The notes below the pieces were generated by a model. That model was not told where the DNA came from, searched no databases, and saw only the letters and a list, made by a program, of their open reading frames with translations. This document shows positions 33,190 through 44,600 of a DNA stretch of 64,000 bases, piece by piece. The stretch is taken from NCBI GenBank assembly GCA_014529385.2, contig CM043959.1, positions 62,073,753 through 62,137,752 on the forward strand, in the 5' to 3' direction. The DNA comes from Adiantum capillus-veneris (lineage: Eukaryota > Streptophyta > Polypodiopsida > Polypodiales > Pteridaceae). Positions within the stretch are counted from its first letter, which is position 1. Each line of letters begins with the position of its first letter. The position numbers were made by a program, and so were the translations under genes.

Positions 33190-34526
33190 TTATAAGATCG
33201 ATAGCATAGTTCCATCTATCCCCCAGTCCTCCTCGACCTTCAATTTGTCTTCCATTCTCTTCCCAATCTGCGGACATTCATTACAATAAGCATCTAATGA
33301 TCGACAAACCATGATGTATTGAAAATGTGGTGAAAGGATTCTCACCTTGTGACCTTGTAAACGAAATTGTGCTTGTTGAAGGGCCTCAAAATCCATAATA
33401 ACCAAATGTTCTCGAACATTACTGAGAGTCCAATGCTTGTTCACTTAGACTGTCTCCAAAGCATCGTTGGGCATCGTCACTGCAATGTCAAAGCTTGCAA
33501 TAGCGCCGTCTACACTCTGTAAGGGAGTCCACACTCCAATCTTGCACATCCAACGATCATAGTGAAATCGTATGTACAAGGAGGTGCGAGATTTCAAATA
33601 GCGCAGTCCAATACCTGATGCTCCAACCTTACAACGGTACCAGTCCCCGTTGTGCATGCCCTCCACAAAACCCCAGTCCTCTTCTAAAAGTCTTCCTAAT
33701 TCCTCGTAATGCGCATCTTTACATACAAGCATTGTGGTAGTCTCCACAAATCCAAACTCTTTAAAATGTGCACAAAACAATGAATAGGCAAACACCAACT
33801 CAAGCCCACAGACCTAGAAGCTTTAGAGTATTTCAAAGAGTTTTGGACATCCATTATCATCTTTTTCTTGAAAGATGCTACCGACCACAAATCTGGGACC
33901 AGCCACTCCATACTTAATAAGGAAGTTACTTTGATGGGTTCAAGCGTTCCAAATGCTTGTGTAGAAGTAGGGACAATATAGGAGTGAAAATAGAAGAAAA
34001 TCCTTCTTTGAATCAGTTTGGTTGGGCAAAGATGTGGGAACATTATTGCTCCAATATCCGCATGTATAGCATTGAATGTGCCGAAGAGACTATGTAGTGG
34101 CTGCTCCTCCACCAACATGGATGGAAATATGACTATAAATGCATGAAAAATGCTAAGTATGAATCCATAATAACATTACACTATGATTTCACACCTAGCT
34201 TTGTATTCTCAAAACATGTACTTACAATGTGTTGGAAATCGAGGTGGTTGTTGCAAGTGCATGGTTGACATTGAGAAAACATGTTGCACAATGGCTACGG
34301 TCCCCTTGTCTTTGCGGTTCTTGAAGCCAAGGAGCTTTCCTTTCCAATGAAGATCCAAGTTTGCACGATTCCGCACATGATGAGGGCCAACAACAGATGG
34401 TTGCATGTATACCCAAGCACCTTTGGTGAATTCTTGTGGCACCCACTCATCATCTACACCTCTAGTGTTGTGGCATGCAAGTGCTGTGACCTCATCCTTT
34501 GGCTGCCTTTGTGAAGTAGAGTTGGC
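33190..34526 (-). pseudogene. Gene C: multi-exon protein of unknown function
   Basis: The first ATG at 34526 opens MANSTSQRQPKDEVTALACH. Exon 1 ends at a perfect donor, CATT|GTAAGT, near 34215. The acceptor TTTATAG near 34128 joins in frame to IFPSMLVEEQPLHSLFGTFN. A likely 68-bp intron (GTAGCA...TTCTAG, about 33833-33900) restores the frame into LVFAYSLFCAHFKEFGFVE. The frame then runs through GDWYRCKVGASGIGLRYLKS and FHYDRWMCKIGVWTPLQSVD to a TAA at 33445-33447. The same frame continues after it with EALQQAQFRLQGHK and a further good 78-bp intron (GTGAGA...CCGCAG) to 33190. So either the protein ends at the TAA or the TAA is a disabling change. I recognise no family. The start lies in a CT-rich leader, like gene A. 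Confidence 0.5.
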
Positions 34527-34529
34527 CAT

Positions 34530-35535
34530 GGTTGAGCAAAGCAAACTAGGAGGAGGAGAAGAACCTTGCTTGTTGCTACAATGTAGGTGGGATAAACTGA
34601 TATGAGAAAGTGGTTAACCCTTGTGGCAATGGGAGGAGAAGGTGGAGAACCCTTGCTTGGTGTGGCAATGGAAGGTGGTAGGGGAGGAGAGAGGAGCTTC
34701 CTTGCTGCAGCAATGGAGATGGTGTAGAGAGAGAGTGTGTTGGAGTAGAGGATGAGTGTGATGGTTGCAACCAAGGAGGGGTTGGAAAAGGGGTTCTAGA
34801 GAGAGAAAATCACTTTTTGCCTAATAACTACTTTTGGGGGAGCTCTGGATAGCAAAAAAAGATTTTTTAAATTTTTTTTAAAAAAATTGAATTTTTGGAT
34901 TTTTGGATGTACGTTTTGACTTTTTGAGATCAAAAAATTCTTTTTTGATCATAAAATAGTTTTAGGGGACTTTTCAGAAGATGAAATTTGAGTTTTGAAA
35001 TTTTTGAAAAATTTCAAATTTTTGGGATTTTTTCAAAACCGGATTAAAAAGGAGGGAAGTTGGAGGTTCCATATGCGCCCCCCCCCCCCCCCCCCCCCCC
35101 CACCCCACCCCACCTTCTCACTAGGTAAGAGCCCATTTAAGAAGTGTAAGACTACTTTGCCCCCCTACATTTTTGAGGGTATAGAGTGTGTCCACCACCC
35201 TTTTCTCATTGGCTTGGCCTCTAATTAACCTTAATCCCAAAGGGCCCCTAGAGGGTTCATATTTTTCCTAATGCTTTCTTTCCTTTTAAAAATCTTTATT
35301 TTCTAAAACCACTTCTTCCTTCTTAAAAACACTCTTTCTTTCCTAAAACCTTTCCTTTTGTTCTTAAGGGTCAACTCTTATCTTTAGATATAGTTTTGAC
35401 ACTTATGTTTTCATAGTTCCAGATTACGATTTTTGATTGGCTTGTTTTGATAAAACTCTCTATGACCTAGCAAAATGCAAATCTTAAATACTTTTGTAAA
35501 ATATTGAAAATAGTTGTTTTTGGAAAGTATTGGGT
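34530..35535. other. CT/AT-rich stretch with a ~28-base C tract, no gene seen
   Basis: Contains the presumed leader of gene C, then A/T-rich DNA with palindromic TTTTTGAAAAATTTC-like runs near 34990-35030 and a long C homopolymer at about 35077-35101 followed by CCCCA repeats. No coding evidence. Confidence 0.5.
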
Positions 35536-35538
35536 ACA

Positions 35539-36260
35539 TTACAATCTCCCCAACTTAGGGATTTGAGATGTCCTTATCTCAGAAAAAAGTGAGGGTAGTC
35601 TTACTATGATTACCACCTCTTCCACGATTATGTCCAAAAGTGTAGCTTCAGTTGCTACTACTCCTCTATTAGTTAAACGTAGGCAATTGTTAAGACAATG
35701 TCGCAACTCTACACATTCAAAGCATTGTACATCCAATTGTGGAGGATTTTGCACATTCGCGGCATAAGCTCTTAGTGGTTCTCTATCATTGAAGTTGTGA
35801 TTCTATTCAAATCTTCTTCTAATCCCTTCCTCCTTCATTAAAGGTTTATCTCATAGTAAAACATCTTGTATAGTGGTGGGTTTCAGCGTTTCTAATTATG
35901 AGTTGGTTCTCTTAAACCTTCGTGGAAATGGGCTACAGGTTGCTCTACGGTCATTCGTGGTGCATAATGTCTAAGCTTTACAAACTTTGAGTAATCCTCT
36001 TCCAGGGATAAGCTGAATTGTTTCAAGCTAAAGAATTTATTCATCTTTATCGCTTCAAGGACAGGGTGATAGTAAAGATCATGAACCCAAAGACTATGAG
36101 GAATTTGATGAAACTTACATGAAAAATGTGGTTTTTTGAAAAGAGAAGAAGATTCATCTAAGGGCAACAAGTGATCCTCTCCGCTTGAATTTTGGATTGG
36201 GTGGTATGAAAATGTTAGTGAAAGAAATAAAATACAATGTTGCTCTTGTAGAAGCAACTA
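35539..36260 (-). pseudogene. Gypsy gag remnant (capsid end and zinc knuckle)
   Basis: Reading leftwards: KFVKLRHYAPRMTVEQPVAH near 35900-35990, a capsid C-terminal motif common in plant gypsy gag, then CFECVELRHCLNNC near 35685-35725, a CX2CX4HX4C knuckle with a non-standard interior. The two lie in separate frames and no protease follows. Orphan fragment of a third gypsy element. Confidence 0.6.
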
Positions 36261-36289
36261 CATAAGGGTTGCAGGTATACATTAAGGCA

Positions 36290-36710
36290 CATGATGAAGG
36301 TGTAAGATCTAAAGGTGATTTGTGACCTTATGCTTTCAAGACAACGGAAACATGCATGGTGACTCATGGAAAACTATGTCAAATTGGGAATTACATTGGA
36401 GAAACTACAAGGTGGACTGATCAAGTAGATTCTCTTTCAGTATATGCACTTATTGCCATGTCTCAAGCTAAAAAAGCCATAGTAGAAGAGAAGTGTAAAA
36501 GAAATGAAGATATTATAGGAACATCAAAAAGAGCTACCAAACCTAGCAGTAAGCAAGATGACTAGCTTGCTCTCAAACTTAGTCCCAAAGTGGTTATGGA
36601 AGAGGCATCAAAAGTTAAAAAGCAAGGTAAGCCCAAGGGAGCTTCTTATAAACTGAAATCTAACATTGAATTGGTGCAATATACTCAACATTTTTCAATA
36701 AAGAGTATTT
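36290..36710 (+). pseudogene. Gag fragment of a gypsy-2-type element
   Basis: TTRWTDQVDSLSVYALIAMS and KAIVEEKCKRNEDIIGTSKR match the gag region of gypsy-2 at 47.8-48.0 kb (TTGWDDPVDSLSVHAYLAKC, EAIVEEKRRRENGDAGPSTS), but lie on the opposite strand and are truncated at both ends. Confidence 0.65.
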
Positions 36711-36784
36711 CAAATATTTTGTAAAAGTATTTAAGGTTCACATTTTGTTAATTCATAGAGAGTTTTATCGAAACAATTAGATTG

Positions 36785-38730
36785 GAAATCGGACTCCATT
36801 GCCATTGCCCTATTTGGCATAATCTCACAATCAATAGCTCCTCAAGTGAATCACATGTCGACCAAGGCAATGACAAGCACAACATGTCTCTCCCATGGCC
36901 CTAAGGCAGAGGTTACATTAGTAAAGGCACCCCATTAAACATCTATACGAACTAAGTCATTGCCGTGATTTACGTGCTTCTTAAGCATACCTTTATTTGT
37001 AAATTTCCCATGAACTCCCTTGCCATTCTATTACTCTTAACCAAAGCTCCATTGCCATTGCCCTATTTGGCATAATCTCACAACCAATAGCTCCTCAAGT
37101 GAATCACATGTCAACCAAGGCAATGGCAAGCACAACATGTCTCTCCCATGGCCCCAAGGCCAAGAGGTTACTTTAGTAAAGGCACCCATTAGACATGTAT
37201 ACCAACTAAGGCATTGCCGAGATTTACGTGCTCCTTAAGCAGACCTTTATTTGTAAATTTCCCATGAGCTCCCTTGCCATTCTCCATGTCATTGATGTTG
37301 CCACAAGTTTTTAATGTGGATATGTATGTAATAACATCTAGAGAGATTCCCTCCACTACCTTCGTGCAAAGCACTCAAGAGCCTTATGAACTTGCTCATG
37401 GTGAGCATAGCCTAAAATAAGAGCATTCCAAGAGGCAGTATCTGGATTTGAAAGCTCTTCAAAGACTTCTTTTTCTTTGGAAAGCAGGCCACATTTGGCA
37501 TACATATTGGCCAAAGCATTGTTGATCATCACATTAGGCATATTTCTGGACCACTGTAGCGATGAGCACAACTATAATACCATGGCCCACTATCAATGTA
37601 TTGCAAGAGATGAAATTTCAACCAAGATTCTTCTCAAGCACTTATTTCCCTCTAAAGTACACCATATTTGGCATGAATACTCAACATATGACATACATCT
37701 CAACAACGATAGCCCATGCAAAACTCTATCTAGCATACCGATTCAAAAACAAACACCTAGAAATTGATCTTCTCTCTTAGTTTCCCCTTGTGAATGCGGA
37801 GCATCACAACAATGTTGATGCATTGGCACATGCAATTGGATGCATCCTGGCATAGCCTGAAGAGAACAACATGGATATTTCCATCTATTACTCTCAACCA
37901 AAGCTCCATTGCCATTGACCTATTTAATCTCACAATCAATAGCTCCTCAAGTGAATCACGTGTCAACCAAGGCAATGGCAAGCACAACATGTCTCTCCCA
38001 TGGCCCCAAGGCCAAGAGGTTACTTTAGTAAAGTCACCCGATTAAACATGTATACCAACTAAGGCATTGCCGAGATTTATGTGCTTCTTAAGAAGACCTT
38101 TATTTGTAAATTTCCCATGAACTCCCTTGCCATTCTATTACTCGCAACCAAAGCTCCATTGCCATTGCCCTATTTGGCATAATCTCACAATCAATAGCTC
38201 CTCAAGTGAATCACATGTCGACCAAGGCAATGGCAAGTACAAAATGTCTCTTCCATGGCCCCAAGGCCAAGAGGTTACTTTAGTAAAGGCACCCCATTAA
38301 ACATGTATATCAACTAAGGCATTGCCGAGATTAACGTGCTTCTTAAGGAGACCTTTATTTGTAAATTTCCCATGAACTCGCTTGCCATTCTCTATGGCAT
38401 TGATGTTTCCACAAGCTTCTAATGTGAATATGTATGTAATAACATCTAGAGAGATTCCCTCCACCTACCTTCGTGCAAAGCACTCAAGATCCCATGACCT
38501 TGCTCATGGTGAGCATAGCCTAAAATAAGAGCACTCCAAGAGGTAGTATATGGATTTGAAATATCTTCAAAGACTTCTTTTTCGTTGGAAAACATGCCTC
38601 ATTTGGCATACATATTGGCCAAAGCATTGTTGATCATTACATTAGGCATATTTTTGGACCACTATAGTGATGAGCACAACTCTAATACCATGGCCCACTA
38701 TCAATGTACTGCAAGAGATGAAATTTGGAA
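36785..38730 (-). pseudogene. PPR protein pseudogene, internally duplicated
   Basis: Minus-strand pieces spell P-L-S type PPR repeats: VMINNALANMYAKCGLLSKE, FEELSNPDTASWNALILGYA, DVITYISTLKTCGNINDMEN and GLLKEHVNLGNALV. Four copies of a ~240-bp segment (36.80, 37.05, 37.90 and 38.15 kb) and two of the NALANMYAKCG segment (37.36-37.57 and 38.46-38.68 kb) show an approximately 1.1-kb tandem duplication after the gene died. Intact PPR proteins bind organellar RNA. Stops are frequent in every frame. Confidence 0.7.
37795..37890 (+). pseudogene. Gypsy RNase H scrap 1
   Basis: NNVDALAHAIGCILA and ENNMDISIYYS resemble the AIGCVLAQ...YYSSRQL region of gypsy RNase H. It is the duplicated partner of the fragment at 38895-39025 and has an internal stop. 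Confidence 0.5.
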
Positions 38731-38894
38731 CAAGATTTTCCTCAAGGACTTATTTCCCTCTAAAGTACACCATATTTGGCATGAACACTCAACATATGAC
38801 ATACATCTAAACCACAGTAGTCTGTGCACAACTCTATCTAGCATACTGATTCAACAACGAACACCTAGAAAGTGGTATACTCTCTTAGTTTCCC

Positions 38895-39027
38895 CTTGTG
38901 GATGCGGAGCATCACAACAATGTTGATGCATTGGCATATGCAACTGGATGCATCGTGGCACAGCCTGAAGAGAACAACATGGATATTTTCATCTATTACT
39001 CCAGCAGACAACTAAATAGTACGATAT
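38895..39027 (+). pseudogene. Gypsy RNase H scrap 2
   Basis: ATGCIVAQPEENNMDIFIYY followed by SSRQLNST is a clear RNase H segment of a gypsy pol. It ends abruptly where composite unit D begins at about 39028, marking an insertion or recombination junction. Confidence 0.6.
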
Positions 39028-39830
39028 TGAAAAGCTAGTAGTATCCTTAACAAATCAAAGGCTGTATTAGATAGTCATGGCATGGGATATGATTGACAAA
39101 GTAGATCTTATGCCTCAAGGAAGTTAAAGTACATTACAAATTACTCGCTCCAGGATAGAATTTATAGGACTAGGAGGCCGCACATGTGAGCTAATAAGAA
39201 AGTGCAACAAAGTGGCATTGTATCTAGAATGGGGAGAGACCTTTAGATACTTTAGGTGCTCCATCCTACACCATTCCCCTTAGCTCTCCAAGCTAGGAGG
39301 AGGTTCCTTGAAAACTTTTTCAAGAGAAGTTTCCAGAAAGATGAATAAGAAAGGGATCTCCAAGTTCGTGCATGTCTCGAACAATGACAACTTTTGCTGA
39401 AAGAACATAGACCGATTGGTGGTCCAGCATAATTTGATTATAAATGAAAGAATATTGATTAGTAGAGTCTCAAAGGCCTTATACAATCGTACAATGCTTT
39501 CCATGGGGATGGAGTTCGATTGGAAAGCTTGATGTTTGGCCCAAGGACATAAGGTTTGTGCTTTGGGAACATCTAGTAATATGATTTTATATGGTGGATT
39601 AGTTTACTTTGCTCATCAAATTATGGAGGGTGAATTGGTTCGACGAGAAGTAGCTGAAGTGTTTAAACAATTTTTGGGAGATATAAAATGGCCAATTTCA
39701 ATGAATATATTTACTTGGAAAGTGCTAAGAGGGTCTATCCCAACATGAAATAAGGTTCTTGGTAGAGGGATTCGCACTGATGCTTGCTCTGGGTACAAAT
39801 TGGGGGGGTGCACTATGTAATCAAGTTAAG
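39028..39830 (+). pseudogene. LINE RT C-terminal region, copy D
   Basis: Keeps SLTNQRLY, WDMIDKVDLMPQG-type sequence at the start and the zinc-binding end (GDIKWPISMNIFTWKVLRGS near 39680-39740). The upstream RT portion is missing. Confidence 0.68.
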
Positions 39831-40198
39831 GTACCACATGAGTTTAGAAGGAGGTTTTTTATGCAAAATATTTTAAATATATCAATAGAAATACGTTAAA
39901 AAGGTGTTTTGATGCTTCATTTTGACATAAATTATAAAATAAGGGGTCATTTTATTAATTCAAACATGTTAAAATTGGATATTTTAAATACCCCTCAAAC
40001 GCCTATATAAATTATATATGGGGATTCTCAATATTGTACCCCTCAAGGGTGCAAAGAGGCTTCAGGGGATCCTTTGTATCTATTTAAAGATTTTCCTTAC
40101 TCACGGGGTCTTGCCACCATAATCTACAAATGGGTGCAAAGAACGTGGAAGATACTCTTATTCTCTACTAGCTATATAGCATGGAGCAGAAAATTTTC

Positions 40199-40314
40199 AA
40201 GGAAGGAGAGTGACACATGGAGACCCTCTCCTTCCTTGATTTTTCTTTTTTTTGCAAAACTCACATGTCTTCCAAAAAAAAAAATCAAGGAAGGAGAGGG
40301 CCTCCATGTGTCAC
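40199..40314. repeat. Foldback element, copy D, best preserved
   Basis: The left arm, CAAGGAAGGAGAG then TGACACATGGAGACCCTCTC, and the right arm, AATCAAGGAAGGAGAGGG then CCTCCATGTGTCAC, pair along their whole length except one A-C mismatch in the middle. The loop is about 45 bp and A/T-rich. The right-arm GGAAGGAGAG also occurs at the very start of the left arm. Confidence 0.78.
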
Positions 40315-40621
40315 TCATTCGCTCACTTAACTTCAACGAAGACCTCACAAAACATCTAGTCTAAAATGAAAAATTAAAGATAAACTGAGGGAATAAAAAA
40401 GCCTTCTGACAATGAAAAGTCAAAAGACATACTTTCTTTTTTTCTTCGGAACGAGTTTCATTGATCATGAGGGTGTCTACGCCACATGCACAGTAGAGAG
40501 ACTAAGCAAAACTTGAAGGTTGAGTATGTTTCTTCTAATATAGGGGGGCTCACTTTGTTGATGGAAAAGCTACACCATTCGCTCTTAGTGTCAGCTCCAA
40601 GTGCAGCTCAAGTTTGTCACT

Positions 40622-40666
40622 GGAGAGAGAGAGAGAGAGAGGCGGGGGGGGGGGGGGGGGGGGGGT
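40622..40666. repeat. GA run joined to a ~22-base G homopolymer
   Basis: (GA)n followed by GGC and a long G tract. In copy C the same site is a pure (GA)n run of about 46 bases. A candidate G-quadruplex region. Confidence 0.75.
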
Positions 40667-40913
40667 TAACACCATATACCCTTACCACGATCAAATGAAC
40701 AAGTATTATTCTTGCATCCATCGTGCACACATAATGTCATCCTTCAAAGTCACAAGGACAATCATCAATCACTAGTGAGCACCAAACATCAACATTCATG
40801 TCATACAACCCAAAAGACCATGGATCAACATTCTCACCATCGTGAGCTGTATCACTCACATGAAGCCAAGACAAAATATCCAATGTATTCATGTCTTCAT
40901 GGATGTTCCAGCT

Positions 40914-41285
40914 TTACAAGTTAAAATCCTCTTCAACATCCACATGTGCACGTGAGGTTTTCCTAAGTTTTTTCACCCTTGACAATGCATGGAACACACT
41001 AACTTGCATCTCCTCATGCATCTCAACTTGCGGATCATCAAAGCCCCAATCAAAATTATCATCACAATTCACATCACAGAAACCAACCTCTTGCTCACAA
41101 TGAACATAACGAGCAGAAAACTCAGTGCCACCAACAACATCATCAACATCATCAACATCACCAACATCAATCTCATCGTCCAAAATGGGTCCGCGTGCAC
41201 ACAAGTCATCATGATACCATGTCAACTCATAAGAAGGAGAAAAAATGTCACCCATAGTCTCAATATGCATATTACCAATTTTCAC
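40914..41285 (-). other. Acidic 123-codon open frame, unknown
   Basis: Open minus-strand frame with DDEIDVGDVDDVDDVVGG and NCDDNFDWGFDDPQVEMHEE. It lies in the segment present in unit D but not C. The acidic run comes partly from a CATCAA-type trinucleotide repeat on the plus strand (41130-41180). It may be part of a host or retroelement ORF; not identified. Confidence 0.3.
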
Positions 41286-41394
41286 ATGAGTTTGCCGCTA
41301 ACCGCAAACTTTCTTTGTCTAACCAACAGAGCCTTTGCATAGGAGTTACTTATTCGCTAATCGCGAATTCTGCAACTTTTCCAATTACAACCCG

Positions 41395-41570
41395 CAAGGG
41401 CATCTTGCTAATTGTCAGGCATCTCACTATCCACGAGACATCTTGCTAACCACAAGGCATCTTGCTAACCATGATGTTTAAAAAGGGAGTCAATAACCTC
41501 AGCTTCATCTACGCTAACCAGGGGATCATCTCGCTAACCAAGAGGCATCTCACTAACCGCAATGAATCAA
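41395..41570. repeat. Short degenerate tandem repeat, second copy
   Basis: The GGCATCT(C/T)GCTAACCA-type array as at 24.78 kb, again followed by AAC(A/T)A-TTTATCAA repeats at about 41645-41700. Confidence 0.65.
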
Positions 41571-42002
41571 AAGATATTCTTTCAACAATTTTTCTCTTTA
41601 AATGATTCTTCAAACATGATCAAACAACTCTTTATATCAAGCAGTAACAACTTATCAAACAAAAACAATTTATCAAACAATGATAATTTATCAAGCAAAT
41701 CTTTCACTATTCTACACAATCATATGCTTGTTTCTTGTGATACAATTACGTTTCTTGAGCGGTTTAAAAGAATTCATATGCTTTGCTTTCCAGGTCAACA
41801 TGAATAACATTAGAGAATTATATGTTTGTCTTACTCGATTAGTGGCATATTGGACTACCTCCCATGGCTGAAGTTGGATGGCTTCAACTTCTTCTGCAAC
41901 CAATACCTCCACCTCGGACCTTCATATAGGCTCACAATGGCCAAAAGTAAGAGCTAAGAATAGAAAAAAGCCGGAAGACATGCTCGTGTTTGTGGTTTTT
42001 AA

Positions 42003-42060
42003 TATATATATATATATTTTATTATTATTATTATTATTATTATTTTTATTTATTTTTTAA
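42003..42060. repeat. AT and TTA microsatellite
   Basis: (TA)n then (TTA)n then T-rich. It marks the right limit of similarity between copies C and D; copy C ends with a related (TA)n run at 25709-25731. Confidence 0.75.
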
Positions 42061-43335
42061 TGGACACGCTGTCGGAATGTGTGCAGTCTAGTTGGGAAGG
42101 TGCAGAACCTCTGGCTATGAGAGTTCGTGATGAGAGTCACAAACCCTTTGCGAGAAAGCGTTTGTGGAGAATTACCAACCCTCTTTCTAAGGGTGGCAGA
42201 GAATCTAAGAGCGTTCGTGACAGCAAAGTCACAAACCCTCTTTCCTATCGTGCTTGGAAATTGCTTGTTTTCGTAGTCGAGAGTATGATGAGAGGATCAT
42301 CAAATCACATTCAACTTCACTTTAAAAGACCATTGAAAAACACTAATGTTTCAGCCATGAAACCTCAATGCTCATACAAGCACAATTCTCAATCAAAACC
42401 CAAACCTTTCATGGTATCATGTAGCCTCGCCCCCAATTACATAGTCGTAACATCAAACAGTCGAAAGGAATGCTCGAGCTTCCACCTTCTTGGTGACCAT
42501 TTTTTGATTTTGTAGAGATTTAAGAGCTTCTATATTGAATCCCAAACACCATTTTGATAAGGGGAAACCCTAATTCAGTACTCCCTCACAAGCTTAGATA
42601 CAAGATTGCGAAGAGGTAGGACTGCAGCACACATAGATTGGGCAACCATGGAAGCTATTACACAGTAGAGCAAAATTGTTGTTTTTTTTTTTTTGTAAAA
42701 AGCTCCCTTCTCTCTCTTCCCCACTTCATTTTCAGTTGATGTGTCAATTTTTGGGCCATTTTGCCACTTTGGACCAAAACTAGGTCATTTTCAGCTCATT
42801 TTTGACCCAAAAAATTTCATTTTTTATGCGAAAAATCCCAAACCGAGTTTTAAAAATCCCTAAATTTGTGGGATCACTGGCATAAGCATAAAAATCATAG
42901 ATAAGAATCATTTTCCATCAATATACCATTTTGGGTCACTTTCCATGCAATTCTGTAACGGCGCCTGCTAACTGCTATTTTTGATAATTTTTGCTCGCAT
43001 CAATCTTTATAGGCAAGATGAGTGTGCCACCATTAAAAAATTGGAATATGTACATTGTAAAACCAAATTAAGCATCTTATCAAGTGGAAAATCATGCAAA
43101 TGTGCCACATCCAAGGCCACGACTCCGCGGATAGGTATGTGCATGATAATGACCACAGTAGACGCTTCAACATAAATCACAATCTATACATGATTGGTTT
43201 TATTTGCATACATTGAGAAGTGTCAAGAGTGAGGTGAATGTTTTTTTTCACACTATGTACGTGCCACGGCACGACATCCACCCCCTCAGAACATGCACAT
43301 CCTCCGGTATGTGCCATAATAACATTTGTAGAGCA
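42060..43335. other. Non-coding region at the 3' side of gypsy-2
   Basis: One 151-codon plus-strand frame (42060-42515) contains an internal ~100-bp imperfect repeat (RVRDESHKPFARKRLWRITN and SVRDSKVTNPLSYRAWK) but resembles nothing I know. The interval may hold the 3' UTR and LTR of gypsy-2. I could not match it to sequence right of 48.25 kb, so LTRs are not called. Confidence 0.35.
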
Positions 43336-43620
43336 TTAAAACTCATGGTGAGACGCCATATTCTCACTTTCATCCTCAGTTTTCATATAGTTAAATGGAT
43401 CAGAATCCCCTCTTCTTTTGAATAATTTAATTCTTTTTCCTGCAATGGGAATTTTCAGTTCTGTCCCATCCAGTTTACGCAAGGTGTAAGTTGCATTTCC
43501 ATGCACATGTTTGACAACATAAGGACCAAACCATCTCTTTGCAAGCTTCCTTATTGTAGAGTGCTGGTTTTCAAGGCTACTATTGTACACCAACACCCAA
43601 TCACCTTCTTCAATGTCTTT
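43336..43620 (-). pseudogene. Gypsy-2 integrase C-terminal segment, frame-shifted
   Basis: Contains RKLAKRWFGPYVVKHVHGNA and TYTLRKLDGTELKIPIAGKR, the GPF/Y-type module after the integrase core. It is in a different frame from the rest of the element; the shift falls in the TATATA-rich stretch near 43625-43655. Ends ENMASHHEF. Confidence 0.75.
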
Positions 43621-44579
43621 TGGTCTGAGCCTATATATCTATATATATGCATCTTGTCAAATATGTCTTTGTTTTTCAACCTTGCATTCTTTAGTCGAGC
43701 TTTTGCAAGCTCAATGTCTTCAAGCCTTCTTTCTAGTTTCCGTATGCGCAATGCAAGAAGGTCTTCTCTACTCATTCCATCTTCCCATGGAAATACATTC
43801 CATGTAAGAACTGCAACTTCAATTGGCATCACAGTTTTTTGACCATACATCAATTCAACAGGCATATAGCCAGTGACTGAACTATGTGTTGTACGGTCAA
43901 CCCACAATGCAAATGGTAGTAACCTTGGCCACTCTCCAAGCTTACCTTCACAAGCCTTAGCTAAATCTTTGATTATTGGAGGATGTCCTCTTTCACTTTT
44001 GCCATTTCCCTCTGGGTTATAAGCACAAGTTAAAGCTAGTTTGATGCCCATTCTAGAGAAGAATTCCCTTGCTTCATCAGCATCCAATTCTCCTCTATCT
44101 ACAGCTATCTTTCCCACACACCCATAGCGACAGATCATATCTTCAAGAAGAAATTTACATATAGTTTGTGTACTCTTTGTCCTCAATGCACGCCCTTCAA
44201 CTTGATTAGACAAACCTTCTCTTGCAAGCACCAAATACCTCATTTGTCAAAGTCCCAAAGGCATTGTAACCAAGTCCACAACCCATTTGTAATGCATGGA
44301 TAATGGATAAGTAGGATGTAGTCCATCACGATGCCGTACATTTGAATACATTTGGCATGTCACGCAAGACTCCACAAACTCAGCCACATCCTTATACATC
44401 CCTTTCCACCAATACCTTTCTTTTACCTTGGCAAATGTTTCCCATACACCTCGATGTCCTACCCATAAACTTTCATGGAACTCCTTGATGATTTGTTGCT
44501 GAGTAACCTTATCGCATACTACGTGCAATGGTGTTCCATCTCTTCGTTTAGGATGCTTCCATAGGTATCCATCCCTCAA
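43551..44579 (-). pseudogene. Gypsy-2 integrase (HHCC and DDE core)
   Basis: A single frame interrupted by TGA at 44247-44249. Zinc-binding part: FHESLWVGHRGVWETFAKVK and ESCVTCQM (H-H-C-C). Core: VVDLVTMPLGL, the IAVDRGELDADEAREFF block and YNPEGNGKSERGH carry the D-D-E residues. Then ALWVDRTTHSSVTGYMPVEL and YGQKTVMPIE. The TGA stands where related proteins, from memory, have W (PLGLWQMRYL). It would integrate cDNA into the host genome if intact. Confidence 0.82.
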
Positions 44580-44600
44580 GAAGTATCCATATGCTGTTCT

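Larger units (their letters stand above)
39028..42010. repeat. Composite repeat unit, copy D (5' truncated)
   Basis: Begins inside the LINE remnant at the GTATCCTTAACAAATCAAAG block and then follows copy C in order: foldback at 40.2 kb, GA/G tract at 40.62 kb, the GGCATCTCGCTAACC array at 41.4 kb and the small minus-strand frame at 41.7-41.9 kb. About 560 bp at 40815-41375 is absent from copy C. Confidence 0.72.

Noticed and set aside
26100-35050. Terminal inverted repeats of the 26-34 kb locus
   Set aside because: Similar A/T-rich, TTTTGA-containing stretches occur on both sides, but they do not align base by base beyond what low complexity would give.
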